DNA of 7,967 bases, from positions 1-7,967 of the forward strand of contig JACPMP010000087.1 in the NCBI GenBank assembly GCA_016185915.1, read 5' to 3'. Source of the DNA: Candidatus Woesearchaeota archaeon. GTDB taxonomy: Archaea; Nanobdellota; Nanobdellia; Woesearchaeales; GW2011-AR4. Positions 1 to 5,809 of this stretch are shown here, one piece after another; position 1 is the stretch's first letter, and each line of letters starts with the position of its first letter. A model generated the notes under the pieces. It searched no databases and was not told the DNA's origin. It saw only the letters and a program-made list of their open reading frames with translations. The position numbers and the translations under genes are program-made.

Positions 1-88
1 AAACTGGCTTTATCAAGCACTCTGACTTTCCAATTAACTCGTTGTTTAGTATTAATGATATCGCGTTTGCTAATGGATCGTTGAGCAT
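1..88 (-). CDS. rps8: 30S ribosomal protein uS8 (S8), N-terminal fragment cut by the window edge
   Basis: The first 29 codons are visible and begin MLNDPLANAISLILNNELIG, the conserved opening of archaeal uS8 (start, Asp-Pro-Leu-Ala-Asn, then an amphipathic helix). uS8 binds the central domain of 16S rRNA and is an early small-subunit assembly protein. The ATG at 86-88 follows the uS14 stop by 9 nt and is preceded by AGGTG at 94-98 with 5-nt spacing, so the start is well supported. The gene order uL5-uS14-uS8 is the usual archaeal spc-type order. About three quarters of the protein (usual length about 130 residues) lies outside the window, so nothing can be said about the C-terminal RNA-binding domain. 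The gene is too short here to be found by length and was read directly from the bases. Confidence 0.93.
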   Translation of the reverse strand, partial: MLNDPLANAISLILNNELIGKSECLIKPV

Positions 89-91
89 TTT

Positions 92-100
92 ACCACCTTA
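92..100 (-). promoter_or_regulatory. Shine-Dalgarno of uS8 fused to the uS14 stop codon
   Basis: On the minus strand the sequence is TAAGGTGGT. The TAA stop of uS14 supplies the first bases of the ribosome-binding site AAGGTG, which matches the archaeal anti-SD. Five nucleotides separate AGGTG from the uS8 ATG. The arrangement suggests that a ribosome terminating on uS14 can re-initiate on uS8. Confidence 0.7.
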
Positions 101-328
101 ACTGTACTTCTTAAATCCAAGGCTTGTTGCAATTTCTCTAAAGCATGTTCTGCAAACTCCCAAGCCATACTTGCTTATGTAACCCCCTGGTCTGCCGCAT
201 CTTTTGCATTTTTTTATTGCTCTGCCGTATTTTCTTGATTTTGGGGTATTGTGCTTGATGTATTTCTGCATCTTAATGGGCTTTGCTTTTAATTGCTTGA
301 ACATTTTTCTATAATCACTGTAAGTCAT
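98..328 (-). CDS. rps14: 30S ribosomal protein uS14 (S14), zinc-binding type, with N-terminal extension
   Basis: uS14 sits in the head of the small subunit and contacts 16S rRNA near uS3 and uS19. The C-terminal half has the zinc-ribbon pattern Cys41-x2-Cys44 and Cys59-x2-Cys62, followed by the typical ending FREIATSLGFKKYS. Archaeal uS14 proteins are normally about 50-57 residues, but this ORF has 76, with roughly 19 extra basic residues before Met20. The long start (ATG at 326-328) abuts the uL5 stop with no gap and follows a G-rich GAGGGTGGGGG tract. The ATG of Met20 (269-271) has no ribosome-binding site and would leave an unusual 57-nt gap. I therefore favour the long form, although Met20 gives the family's usual length. 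Identity is secure and only the start is debatable. Confidence 0.95.
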   Translation of the reverse strand: MTYSDYRKMFKQLKAKPIKMQKYIKHNTPKSRKYGRAIKKCKRCGRPGGYISKYGLGVCRTCFREIATSLGFKKYS

Positions 329-847
329 TTACTCATCCCCCACCCTCGTATTGAAGTTAGTTGCCATAAAATCTATAGCTTCTTGCTTTGCTATTCTGTG
401 TCTTGCTGGTATTTTTCTTGCTAATAATCTTCTTCTTTTGATTCTGTAGCCCGGTCTTTCAAGAGTAATGCAAACTTCAAGCCCCATGATGCCTATTTTT
501 GGATTGTATTTTACGCCTGGGATTTCTATATATTCATGAATTCCAAATGCAATATTGCCATTATTATCAAATTGTTTTTCCCTTAATTTGTTGTCGACTG
601 CGTCAAGCAATCGTGGAATCATTTTAACTGCATTGTATTTTCTTAAAGTTAGTTTGCATCCTATCGGCAAACCCGGCCTTAAACCCCATTCCTGTATTCT
701 TTTATTTGTTATGGTTTTTATAGGAGTTGCATTTGCAACTGCATTTAGCAATACCAATCCCTTCTCTAACTTTGATTGGTCCTTTCCAGCGCCGATATTC
801 AATGTTACCTTCCCAATTCTGATGTCTTTCATTGCGTTCATCTTCAT
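329..847 (-). CDS. rpl5: 50S ribosomal protein uL5 (L5)
   Basis: uL5 binds 5S rRNA in the central protuberance of the large subunit and contacts the P-site tRNA and the small-subunit head. The 172-residue product has the archaeal N-terminus MKDIRIGKVTLNIGAG (about residues 6-21), the central block GLRPGLPIGCKLTLR, and the IHEYIEIPGVKYNPKIGIMG segment typical of the L5 C-terminal domain. It ends with the basic ARKIPARHRI region. Its ATG (845-847) shares an ATGA overlap with the eS4 stop, which implies coupled translation. Met3 (839-841) is an alternative start, and homologues begin close to either, so the exact start is uncertain by two codons. Its stop directly abuts the uS14 ATG. Confidence 0.97.
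   Translation of the reverse strand: MKMNAMKDIRIGKVTLNIGAGKDQSKLEKGLVLLNAVANATPIKTITNKRIQEWGLRPGLPIGCKLTLRKYNAVKMIPRLLDAVDNKLREKQFDNNGNIAFGIHEYIEIPGVKYNPKIGIMGLEVCITLERPGYRIKRRRLLARKIPARHRIAKQEAIDFMATNFNTRVGDE
332..347 (-). promoter_or_regulatory. G-rich ribosome-binding region before uS14
   Basis: On the minus strand this reads GAGGGTGGGGGATGAG, ending 3 nt before the ATG at 326-328. It encodes the C-terminal residues of uL5 and carries GAGG and GGTG cores complementary to the archaeal 16S rRNA 3' end. It supports the longer uS14 start over the internal Met20. Exact pairing is imperfect. Confidence 0.5.
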
Positions 848-1533
848 CCAAGCATAATCAGTGGTTTATTTTCTCCAACCACAAAGGCATATTTCCTTAA
901 AGTTTCTATTAAGTTTCCTTTCTGGTCTTTGTATATTATCTTATTTCCAACAACATCCTCGATATTTCCAGTTTCCCCTATATGTTTTCCGCCTGTCAAA
1001 AATATTGCTGATTTTTTATCAAGCTTCAAATGCTTGCTAATTTTATGTTCAGGCAATGACAAAAGAAGCGTATCACCCACCTGATATGTGTTATTATCAA
1101 CCAAGATGTTTTTACCGTCAAATAAGTTTAATTGTAGTTTTCCCCTTACAATAGTCTTTCCAATAATTTTGCAAGGCTTGAGCAAAACTTCGTCTTTTTT
1201 TATTTTTATTAAACCTATTTTGCCTTTTCTATTTAAAAGAATTCTAAAATATTCATTTATGTCTGTGAATTCCATTGTATCAAAAATCCCAACAGGAAAT
1301 CTAAAATCTTTTCTGATTTTCCCATCAATCTTTATATTATTGGCATTCAAAATTTTTTTAACTTCTCTTGTTGTGCCAGCATAATTTAAAACTTCTTTGA
1401 GCAATATGCTGAGGGGCATTCCTGTAGTTAACCTGTGAGTGCCGGGCATTGTTTTTGTAATGAACTTAAGCCCTTTTTTCCTAACATTCCATGTTTTTGG
1501 CGCTGCCAATCTTTTTACATGATTTTTGCCCAT
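844..1533 (-). CDS. rps4e: 30S ribosomal protein eS4 (S4e)
   Basis: eS4 is found in archaea and eukaryotes but not bacteria, so it is one of the clearest domain markers here. The 229-residue product begins MGKNHVKRLAAPKTW, the signature N-terminus of the family. It has an S4 RNA-binding domain at about residues 40-105 and a central eS4 domain. A KOW-like stretch follows at about 178-195 (FLTGGKHIGETGNIEDV), matching the family's GG.H.G..G.I pattern. Length is close to the usual 230-245. The start is supported by GAGAGG at 1541-1546, seven nucleotides upstream, and lies one nucleotide beyond the uL24 stop. The end overlaps the uL5 start by four bases (ATGA). It binds 16S rRNA on the small-subunit body. 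Confidence 0.97.
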   Translation of the reverse strand: MGKNHVKRLAAPKTWNVRKKGLKFITKTMPGTHRLTTGMPLSILLKEVLNYAGTTREVKKILNANNIKIDGKIRKDFRFPVGIFDTMEFTDINEYFRILLNRKGKIGLIKIKKDEVLLKPCKIIGKTIVRGKLQLNLFDGKNILVDNNTYQVGDTLLLSLPEHKISKHLKLDKKSAIFLTGGKHIGETGNIEDVVGNKIIYKDQKGNLIETLRKYAFVVGENKPLIMLG

Positions 1534-1534
1534 T

Positions 1535-1912
1535 TTACTTCCTCTCTAAAGTTTTCTGTCTCAGTTTATCTTCTAAATTTAATTCCATTATCATTAGGTT
1601 TGAAGGGCGTAATGCGAGTAATTTTTTTGTCCCGTCTCTTTTAGTGATTTCTACTCCATTGACAAAAACTCGTGTCTTTCTTAGGTCAATCCTTTCAATC
1701 TTACCTTCGTATTTTCTGAATTGACCACGCATTACTTTTACCTTATCACCTTTCCTTAAACCTGTGACTCTCTTGGCATATTTCTTCCTTAAGTCTTTTG
1801 AAAGATGCGAGTGCACAAATTTCTGCTTGACGTGAAGTGGAGCATATAGTCTATATTTTCTTTGCTTTCTCGGTTTTTTGCTGTTTTTCCATGTCTTTGA
1901 AAATTCCTTCAT
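1535..1912 (-). CDS. rpl24: 50S ribosomal protein uL24 (L24)
   Basis: uL24 is an early large-subunit assembly protein that binds domain I of 23S rRNA near the tunnel exit. From the ATG at 1910-1912 the product is 125 residues. It shows the archaeal motif KKPRKQRKYRLYAPLH (about 12-27), HLSKDLRKKY (36-45), and a KOW domain starting GLRKGDKVKVMRG (51-63). The C-terminus LRPSNLMIMELNLED is typical. An in-frame GTG at 1919-1921 would add three residues, but those bases form the GTGAT Shine-Dalgarno for the ATG, so I chose the ATG. It starts 9 nt after uL14 and ends one nucleotide before eS4. Confidence 0.96.
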   Translation of the reverse strand: MKEFSKTWKNSKKPRKQRKYRLYAPLHVKQKFVHSHLSKDLRKKYAKRVTGLRKGDKVKVMRGQFRKYEGKIERIDLRKTRVFVNGVEITKRDGTKKLLALRPSNLMIMELNLEDKLRQKTLERK

Positions 1913-1916
1913 ATTA

Positions 1917-1924
1917 ATCACTTA
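1917..1924 (-). promoter_or_regulatory. Stop codon and Shine-Dalgarno deciding the uL24 start
   Basis: The minus strand reads TAAGTGAT: the uL14 TAA followed immediately by GTGAT, complementary to the archaeal anti-SD. It lies four nucleotides before ATG 1910-1912. Calling the GTG itself the start would consume the binding site, so the ATG is the better start. Confidence 0.6.
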
Positions 1925-2323
1925 AACAACAATACTTGCTATTTTTGCAATTCCTGGCCAGCGCTCGCATGCTTCCTTTGCAATTGCACCCTTGAATATA
2001 GTGCCTTTTGGGTTTCCTTTATCATCCTTCAAAACTACTGCTGCATTATCCTCAAACTTTATTCTAGTTCCATCAGCTCTTCTGTATTCCTTCCTCTGTC
2101 TAACTATTATGGCAAACACAACCTGCTTTCTCATATCTGGCCTGCCCCTTATCACAGATGCCATAACCAAGTCAGCAACACCACAACTTGAAATTCTTCC
2201 CTTGACTGTTTTTGATCCTATAACTGTAAATATTTTGATTACTTTGGCTCCTGAGTTGTCGCATGTTTCAATCTTACTGTAAACGGGTAATCCTCTTGTA
2301 ACATGGGATTTTAATGGCTGCAT
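1922..2323 (-). CDS. rpl14: 50S ribosomal protein uL14 (L14)
   Basis: uL14 is on the subunit interface of the large subunit, forms intersubunit bridges with 16S rRNA and is the docking area for translation factors. The 133-residue product is the normal archaeal length. Conserved blocks are GLPVYSKIETCDNSGAK (about 11-27), VKGRISSCGVADLVMASVIRG, VVFAIIVRQRKEYRRADGTRI and the C-terminal GAIAKEACERWPGIAKIAS. The ATG directly follows the uS17 TAA with no gap. GGAGGG at 2331-2336 gives a strong ribosome-binding site seven nucleotides upstream, inside the end of uS17. No unusual residues were seen. Confidence 0.98.
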   Translation of the reverse strand: MQPLKSHVTRGLPVYSKIETCDNSGAKVIKIFTVIGSKTVKGRISSCGVADLVMASVIRGRPDMRKQVVFAIIVRQRKEYRRADGTRIKFEDNAAVVLKDDKGNPKGTIFKGAIAKEACERWPGIAKIASIVV

Positions 2324-2749
2324 TTATTCTCCCTCCTTTGTTTCTGCCTCTTCTTTCTTTGCTGCAACCTTTGCGGCTTGTCTTGCTTCCATTCTCTCCT
2401 TAAAGCCTTTCTGTGCACCTAATTTTTGGATAATGATAAAGTTCTTTGTCTTGCTCAACGGCTTGCATTCTACTACATTAACAACATCGCCCTCTTTTGC
2501 ATTAACACACTCTGGATTGTGAACCTTTAATTTTGTTCTTCTTTTCCCATATCTTTCATATTTTTTCAAAAAGTGTAATCTCTCAAATTCTATAACGGCA
2601 GTTTTTCTCATCTTTGTGGATGTTACAGTTCCAGTAAATTGTCTGCCCCTCACACTTAAATTGCCGTGAAATGGGCATTTTAAGTCGTTGCATTTTTGCT
2701 TTGGGGCTTTCAAAACAATTCCAATATTTCTTGCTTCAGTTTTTATCAT
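2324..2749 (-). CDS. rps17: 30S ribosomal protein uS17 (S17) with charged C-terminal tail
   Basis: uS17 binds 16S rRNA helices in the small-subunit body and acts early in assembly. The OB-fold core includes the archaeal/eukaryotic motif CNDLKCPFHGNLSVRGRQFTG (Cys20, Cys25 and His28 visible), TSTKMRKTAVIEFERLHF, and VHNPECVNAKEGDVVNVVECKPLSKTKNFI. About 25 extra residues after that are Ala/Lys/Glu-rich (from roughly 115 to 141) and probably disordered or helical. They make the protein longer than a typical archaeal uS17 of about 105-115. The ATG at 2747-2749 has no strong Shine-Dalgarno, only a weak AGGA about 12 nt upstream. The 23-nt gap to the preceding eIF1 gene is the largest in the operon and marks where rnp1 is usually found. 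Confidence 0.97.
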   Translation of the reverse strand: MIKTEARNIGIVLKAPKQKCNDLKCPFHGNLSVRGRQFTGTVTSTKMRKTAVIEFERLHFLKKYERYGKRRTKLKVHNPECVNAKEGDVVNVVECKPLSKTKNFIIIQKLGAQKGFKERMEARQAAKVAAKKEEAETKEGE

Positions 2750-2772
2750 CTTATTATATTGTTCCTACAAAT

Positions 2773-3081
2773 TTATCTCACTTCTATGCTGTTTGGCGCA
2801 AAACCGTGATTTATCAAAATTTTTTTTGTCTTTTGCTTATGCTCGCCTTGCAGCTCTATTTTGCCTTCTTTTGTAGTGCCACCGCATGCGAGCTCAGATT
2901 TAAGCTTCCTCGCCAAATCCTTGAGATCTATCTCCTTTTCGTCAATGCCTTCAACAATAGTATAATTTTTGTTGAATTTTTTCCTCTCGATATAAACCAA
3001 GATTTTTTGGTTTTCTTTTGCTATCGTCTCGCAGACGCATAGCTCTTTCACTAAGCCGCAAACTTGGCAGATTTCACTCAT
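2773..3081 (-). CDS. Translation initiation factor aIF1 (SUI1/eIF1 family)
   Basis: Archaeal SUI1 binds the 30S subunit near the P site and helps select the start codon and reject wrong initiator pairing. The 102-residue product has the SUI1 core at about residues 25-100: ILVYIERKKFNKNYTIVEGI, LARKLKSELACGGTTKEG, then IELQGEHKQKTKKILINHGF. Ahead of it is a cysteine-rich N-terminus, Cys5-x2-Cys8 and Cys15-x-Cys17 (CQVCGLVKELCVC), which may bind zinc and is known from other archaeal members. The ATG overlaps the uL29 stop by eight bases (ATGAGTGA). GGAGG at 3094-3098, 12 nt upstream, is a strong but rather distant ribosome-binding site. Position between uL29 and uS17 is the standard archaeal location. 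Confidence 0.96.
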   Translation of the reverse strand: MSEICQVCGLVKELCVCETIAKENQKILVYIERKKFNKNYTIVEGIDEKEIDLKDLARKLKSELACGGTTKEGKIELQGEHKQKTKKILINHGFAPNSIEVR

Positions 3082-3301
3082 TCCTTTTTGATTCCTCCTT
3101 TTTGTTTTTACTCAAATTTTTCTCGTGATTTATAGTTAGTATCTTCGCAATTGTTCTTTTTATCTGCCCTACTTTACCAGGGTTTTTTGGGACAGTGCCT
3201 ATTGCTATCTGCGAATTTAGCTTCATCAACTCTTTTTTCAGTTCTATCATCTTATTTTCCGAATCAAGTTCATTCATTATTTTCAGTTCTTTCGCTTTCA
3301 T
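3074..3301 (-). CDS. rpl29: 50S ribosomal protein uL29 (L29)
   Basis: uL29 is a small helical-hairpin protein near the tunnel exit, adjacent to uL23, where it contributes to the docking area for nascent-chain factors. From ATG 3299-3301 the product is 75 residues. It begins MKAKELKIMNELDSENK, which matches the family's usual MK-x-x-E opening, and contains the coiled segment ELKKELMKLNSQIAIGTVPKNP and the helix VGQIKRTIAKILTINHEK. A longer reading from 3349 would only translate the Lys/Arg-rich uS3 tail out of frame, so I rejected it. The chosen start lies inside uS3, a 32-nt overlap. Met9 at 3275-3277 would cut this to eight but would lose the conserved N-terminus. The end overlaps eIF1. Confidence 0.93.
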   Translation of the reverse strand: MKAKELKIMNELDSENKMIELKKELMKLNSQIAIGTVPKNPGKVGQIKRTIAKILTINHEKNLSKNKKEESKRNE

Positions 3302-3983
3302 CTTTTTTCTTCCTTCTTCTCTTGGGTTTTTCTTCCTTGATTTTTTCATTTGTTTCTGGTTTTACCTCTTCAATCTTAGTCTCTTTTTCTTCAACTAGCT
3401 CTATATCGTCTGGCAACTTAATGCCAGGCGGCATTATTCTTACTTTAACCCCTATTATTCCTGTTTTTAATTGTGCTTGGGCATCAGCTTTTTTGACACA
3501 TGATATCACTATATCTCCACATTTTTTTAAGTACCCGGAGCAAAACCGCCATGATTTGGCTCTTGCGCTTGGCACTTTACCACTTATAACAATCTCTATT
3601 CCAAGAGCACCTGCCTTCATAACATCAGTCATTATCTTGTGCCCTATTGCCTTAAATTTTTCAGAACCAAATTTCTCGAGGGCATCAACAATTTTTTCTA
3701 CTACTATACTGGCGTCCAAATTTGGATTTTCTACTTCACTTATCTCTATCTGAGGATTTTCCAAATCAAACTTCTTCCTCAATGTTTTTGTGAGTTGCTT
3801 TATATTCTGGCCTTTTCTTCCAACAATTAATCCAGGTCTTGATGTAAAGATTATTATCTTTTCTCCAAGCGGGGTTTTGACCATTTTAGTGTGGCTATGC
3901 CCTACATTTTCCAAGCTCTGGGTTATATACTCCTGTATCTGAAATTCTTTCATTTTCTGAGCTACAAATTTTCTTTCAATCAT
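3270..3983 (-). CDS. rps3: 30S ribosomal protein uS3 (S3)
   Basis: uS3 forms part of the mRNA entry channel in the small-subunit head and contributes to helicase activity there. From ATG 3981-3983 the product is 237 residues. It has the conserved opening MIERKFVAQKMKEFQIQEY and a type II KH domain with the GxxG loop at Gly55-Arg-Lys-Gly58 (RPGLIVGRKGQNI). The C-terminal domain includes ALGIEIVISGKVPSARAKSWRF and GIIGVKVRIMPPG. From about residue 196 it ends in a Glu/Lys-rich tail with a KRRRKKK cluster. Upstream ATGs at 3990-3992 and 4023-4025 are in frame. The latter has GAGG nearby but would overlap uL22 by 50 nt, and archaeal homologues begin at the IER motif, so I chose 3983. This start overlaps the uL22 end by eight bases. 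Confidence 0.95.
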   Translation of the reverse strand: MIERKFVAQKMKEFQIQEYITQSLENVGHSHTKMVKTPLGEKIIIFTSRPGLIVGRKGQNIKQLTKTLRKKFDLENPQIEISEVENPNLDASIVVEKIVDALEKFGSEKFKAIGHKIMTDVMKAGALGIEIVISGKVPSARAKSWRFCSGYLKKCGDIVISCVKKADAQAQLKTGIIGVKVRIMPPGIKLPDDIELVEEKETKIEEVKPETNEKIKEEKPKRRRKKKDESERTENNE

Positions 3984-4428
3984 TTTTCCCATCAACTCGT
4001 TTTTCCTCAACAATAATCTCGACATTAGTCCTCTTCATTTTTCTTCTCGATTTCCTGCCAAAATGCCACACCTTGCCTGCCTTATGTGCACTAACATGAG
4101 CAATAACTAAATTTGATGTGTTTAACCCCTTGAATTGTGCATTTGCCTCAACATTTTCAATTAATTTTATGAACTCTATTGACGCCTTTTCTGGATATCT
4201 GGCAGGCCCTATCTTTTTTTTATGCCCAAGATCCCTATTATACCTTTTGAAAGGAATTGCTGTTTTTTTTTCTGCGACATTCCTAAGCATTGTTTTTACA
4301 TCACTGATATTTTTATTTTTGATAAACCCGCATATTTCAACGCTCTGCTTACATGAAATTGGTAAAGCCATTCCAATAGCTCTTGCCATATGCTCTGGAT
4401 TATAATTTCTAAAGGTATATTCTTTCAT
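3976..4428 (-). CDS. rpl22: 50S ribosomal protein uL22 (L22)
   Basis: uL22 binds several 23S rRNA domains, and its extended hairpin lines the peptide exit tunnel opposite uL4. The 150-residue product is the usual archaeal length. Visible family blocks are YNPEHMARAIGMALPISCKQSVEIC (about 9-33), AIPFKRYNRDLGHKKKIGPARYPEKASIEFIKLIENVEANAQFKGL as the helix-plus-basic core, and LVIAHVSAHKAGKVWHFGRKSRRKMKRTNVEI for the tunnel hairpin and C-terminal strand. The start lies two nucleotides after the uS19 stop and has no Shine-Dalgarno, so coupling to uS19 translation is the likely route of initiation. Confidence 0.97.
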   Translation of the reverse strand: MKEYTFRNYNPEHMARAIGMALPISCKQSVEICGFIKNKNISDVKTMLRNVAEKKTAIPFKRYNRDLGHKKKIGPARYPEKASIEFIKLIENVEANAQFKGLNTSNLVIAHVSAHKAGKVWHFGRKSRRKMKRTNVEIIVEEKRVDGKND

Positions 4429-4430
4429 TT

Positions 4431-4814
4431 TTATTTAACAGACAAGCTTGCACTTGATCTTGTAGCCCCTATGCCTGGTGCGCTATGCGTGACCTTTTTT
4501 CTTGTCAATACAAATTCACCTAGGTAATGCCCTATCATATCTGATCCTATCATAATAGGCACAAATTCCTTGCCTTGGTACACCTTTATTGTTTTTCCAA
4601 TCATCTCTGGTAAGATTATCATATCTCTGCAATGCGTTTCTATATTTTTTCCATTGCCTCTTGATTTTTTAAGTAGAATTTTTTGCTGCTCTGTAAACCC
4701 CCTCTTTATCGTTCTTCTCTGCCTCGTTGTCAGCAATTGTGCTAATTCATTCAAGCTCATTTTTTGCAATTCGTCTGTTGTTTTTCCCTTAAAAGTAAAT
4801 TCTTTTTTAGCCAT
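4431..4814 (-). CDS. rps19: 30S ribosomal protein uS19 (S19)
   Basis: uS19 sits in the small-subunit head, pairs with uS13 and touches the A-site region and the bridge to uL5. The 127-residue protein shows the archaeal features: MAKKEFTFKGKTTDELQKMS, the basic TTRQRRTIKRGFTEQQKILLKK, THCRDMIILPEMIGKTIKVYQGKEFVPIMIGSDMIGHYLGEFVLTRKKVTH, and the C-terminal SAPGIGATRSSA. The ATG follows the uL2 stop by two nucleotides. GAGGT at 4819-4823, four nucleotides upstream and reaching into the uL2 stop, is a good ribosome-binding site. Confidence 0.97.
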   Translation of the reverse strand: MAKKEFTFKGKTTDELQKMSLNELAQLLTTRQRRTIKRGFTEQQKILLKKSRGNGKNIETHCRDMIILPEMIGKTIKVYQGKEFVPIMIGSDMIGHYLGEFVLTRKKVTHSAPGIGATRSSASLSVK

Positions 4815-4816
4815 TT

Positions 4817-5536
4817 TTACCTCTTAAGCCTGCCTGTTCTTTTTGGAGCTATCTTGCCTACTTTTCTGCCAGGTGGGTCATTTCTTGCCGATTGTGTGGG
4901 GATTCCTTTTGCATGAGAGCTTGAGCCACCAAACGGGTGGCTTACTGCATTCATTGATGTTCCGCTCACTATCGGCCATAACTTGTTCTTTGCATGCATC
5001 GCATAAAATTTGTTTCCTGCCTTCAAAAATGGCTTTTCTGTTCTGCCGGAGCCTGCAATAACGCCTATAACTGCTCTGCATTCTGGTTGGAATGACCTTC
5101 TCTTGCTTGATGGCAACTCCACAACAATGTCATCATCCATTTTTGTTATTATCTTTGCAAAAGCTCCGCTTGTCCTTACAAATTTGCCGCCGTCTCCTGG
5201 ATTTGATTCTATGTTGTAAATTGATGTTCCTTCTGGAATATTCTTTAATGGCAAAATATTTCCGGCTTTTAATTCAACATCTTTGCCCATCTCTATTTTA
5301 TCTCCTACTTTTATCCCTTCTGGCGCTTGCAATAATCCTACTTCACCGTTGCTGTATTTTAATTCCATCAAAGGGGCACTATGGCCGCTGCTGTGAACAA
5401 TATTTGTGATATTTCCATTAATTGTCTTACCTTCTTCGTATCTTGCAAAATTTGCAGTTCCTTTGTATCTAAAGCTTGGTGCCCTGTACCTAGGGCTGCC
5501 TTTTCCCCTCTTCTGCTGTATTAAATTTTTGCCCAT
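4817..5536 (-). CDS. rpl2: 50S ribosomal protein uL2 (L2)
   Basis: uL2 is one of the most conserved large-subunit proteins, needed for subunit association and positioned near the peptidyl-transferase centre. The 239-residue product is a normal archaeal length. It begins MGKNLIQQKRGKGSPRYRAPSFRYKG, followed by an OB-fold and an SH3-like domain (VGDKIEMGKDVELKAGNILPLKNIPEGTSIYNIE, then GGKFVRTSGAFAKI) and a basic C-terminus (PPGRKVGKIAPKRTGR). The signature near residues 195-206 reads NAVSHPFGGSSS: His200 is kept, but the residue before it, normally Asp, is Ser199. An excellent Shine-Dalgarno five nucleotides upstream fixes the start. Confidence 0.97.
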   Translation of the reverse strand: MGKNLIQQKRGKGSPRYRAPSFRYKGTANFARYEEGKTINGNITNIVHSSGHSAPLMELKYSNGEVGLLQAPEGIKVGDKIEMGKDVELKAGNILPLKNIPEGTSIYNIESNPGDGGKFVRTSGAFAKIITKMDDDIVVELPSSKRRSFQPECRAVIGVIAGSGRTEKPFLKAGNKFYAMHAKNKLWPIVSGTSMNAVSHPFGGSSSHAKGIPTQSARNDPPGRKVGKIAPKRTGRLKR

Positions 5537-5541
5537 TTTAA

Positions 5542-5550
5542 ATCACCTCA
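5542..5550 (-). promoter_or_regulatory. Shine-Dalgarno of uL2 fused to the uL23 stop codon
   Basis: The minus strand reads TGAGGTGAT. The uL23 TGA stop is itself the first part of a near-perfect archaeal ribosome-binding site (GAGGTGAT), five nucleotides before the uL2 ATG at 5534-5536. It is the strongest such site inside the operon and suits re-initiation by ribosomes finishing uL23. Confidence 0.8.
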
Positions 5551-5808
5551 CATCAAACCCATTTGGGTTGCTATATCAATAGCAGGATTTTTTGCAGAGA
5601 ATTTAACATACGCTCTTTTCTCCCCTTCTGCATTTACAAACGTGTTGACATTTTCAACCTCTACTTTGAACATGACTTCTATAGCTTTCTTAATCTCTTT
5701 CTTTGTTGATTTCTTGCGCACAACAAAAATCAGCTTATTCTCTGCTTCCATCAACCTTATTGATTTTTCAGTTGATAATGGATATTTTATTGTATTGTAT
5801 GGGTCCAT
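5548..5808 (-). CDS. rpl23: 50S ribosomal protein uL23 (L23)
   Basis: uL23 lies beside the peptide tunnel exit and is the main docking point for the signal recognition particle and the translocon. The 86-residue protein matches the standard archaeal length. It opens with MDPYNTIKYPLSTEKSIRLM, where YPLSTEKS is the family signature, and continues with LIFVVRKKSTKKEIKKAIEVMFKVEVENVNTFV and the strand GEKRAYVKFSAKNPAIDIATQMG. The ATG starts one nucleotide after the uL4 TAA without a recognisable Shine-Dalgarno, so translation is probably coupled to uL4. The stop is embedded in the uL2 ribosome-binding site. Confidence 0.97.
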   Translation of the reverse strand: MDPYNTIKYPLSTEKSIRLMEAENKLIFVVRKKSTKKEIKKAIEVMFKVEVENVNTFVNAEGEKRAYVKFSAKNPAIDIATQMGLM

Positions 5809-5809
5809 T

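Noticed and set aside
555..857. Plus-strand open frames opposite uL5 and the other ribosomal genes
   Set aside because: These are antisense shadows of conserved genes. They are rich in Phe, Leu, Ser and Ile, have no family match, and are inconsistent with the certain minus-strand coding.
3302..3349. Longer uL29 start 16 codons upstream
   Set aside because: The added Lys/Arg residues are just the uS3 tail read in another frame. The family start matches the ATG at 3299-3301.
3160..3420. Long pyrimidine-rich tracts on the plus strand, suggestive of low-complexity or repeat DNA
   Set aside because: They are explained by Lys/Glu-rich codons (AAA, AAG, GAA) of uL29 and the uS3 tail on the minus strand.
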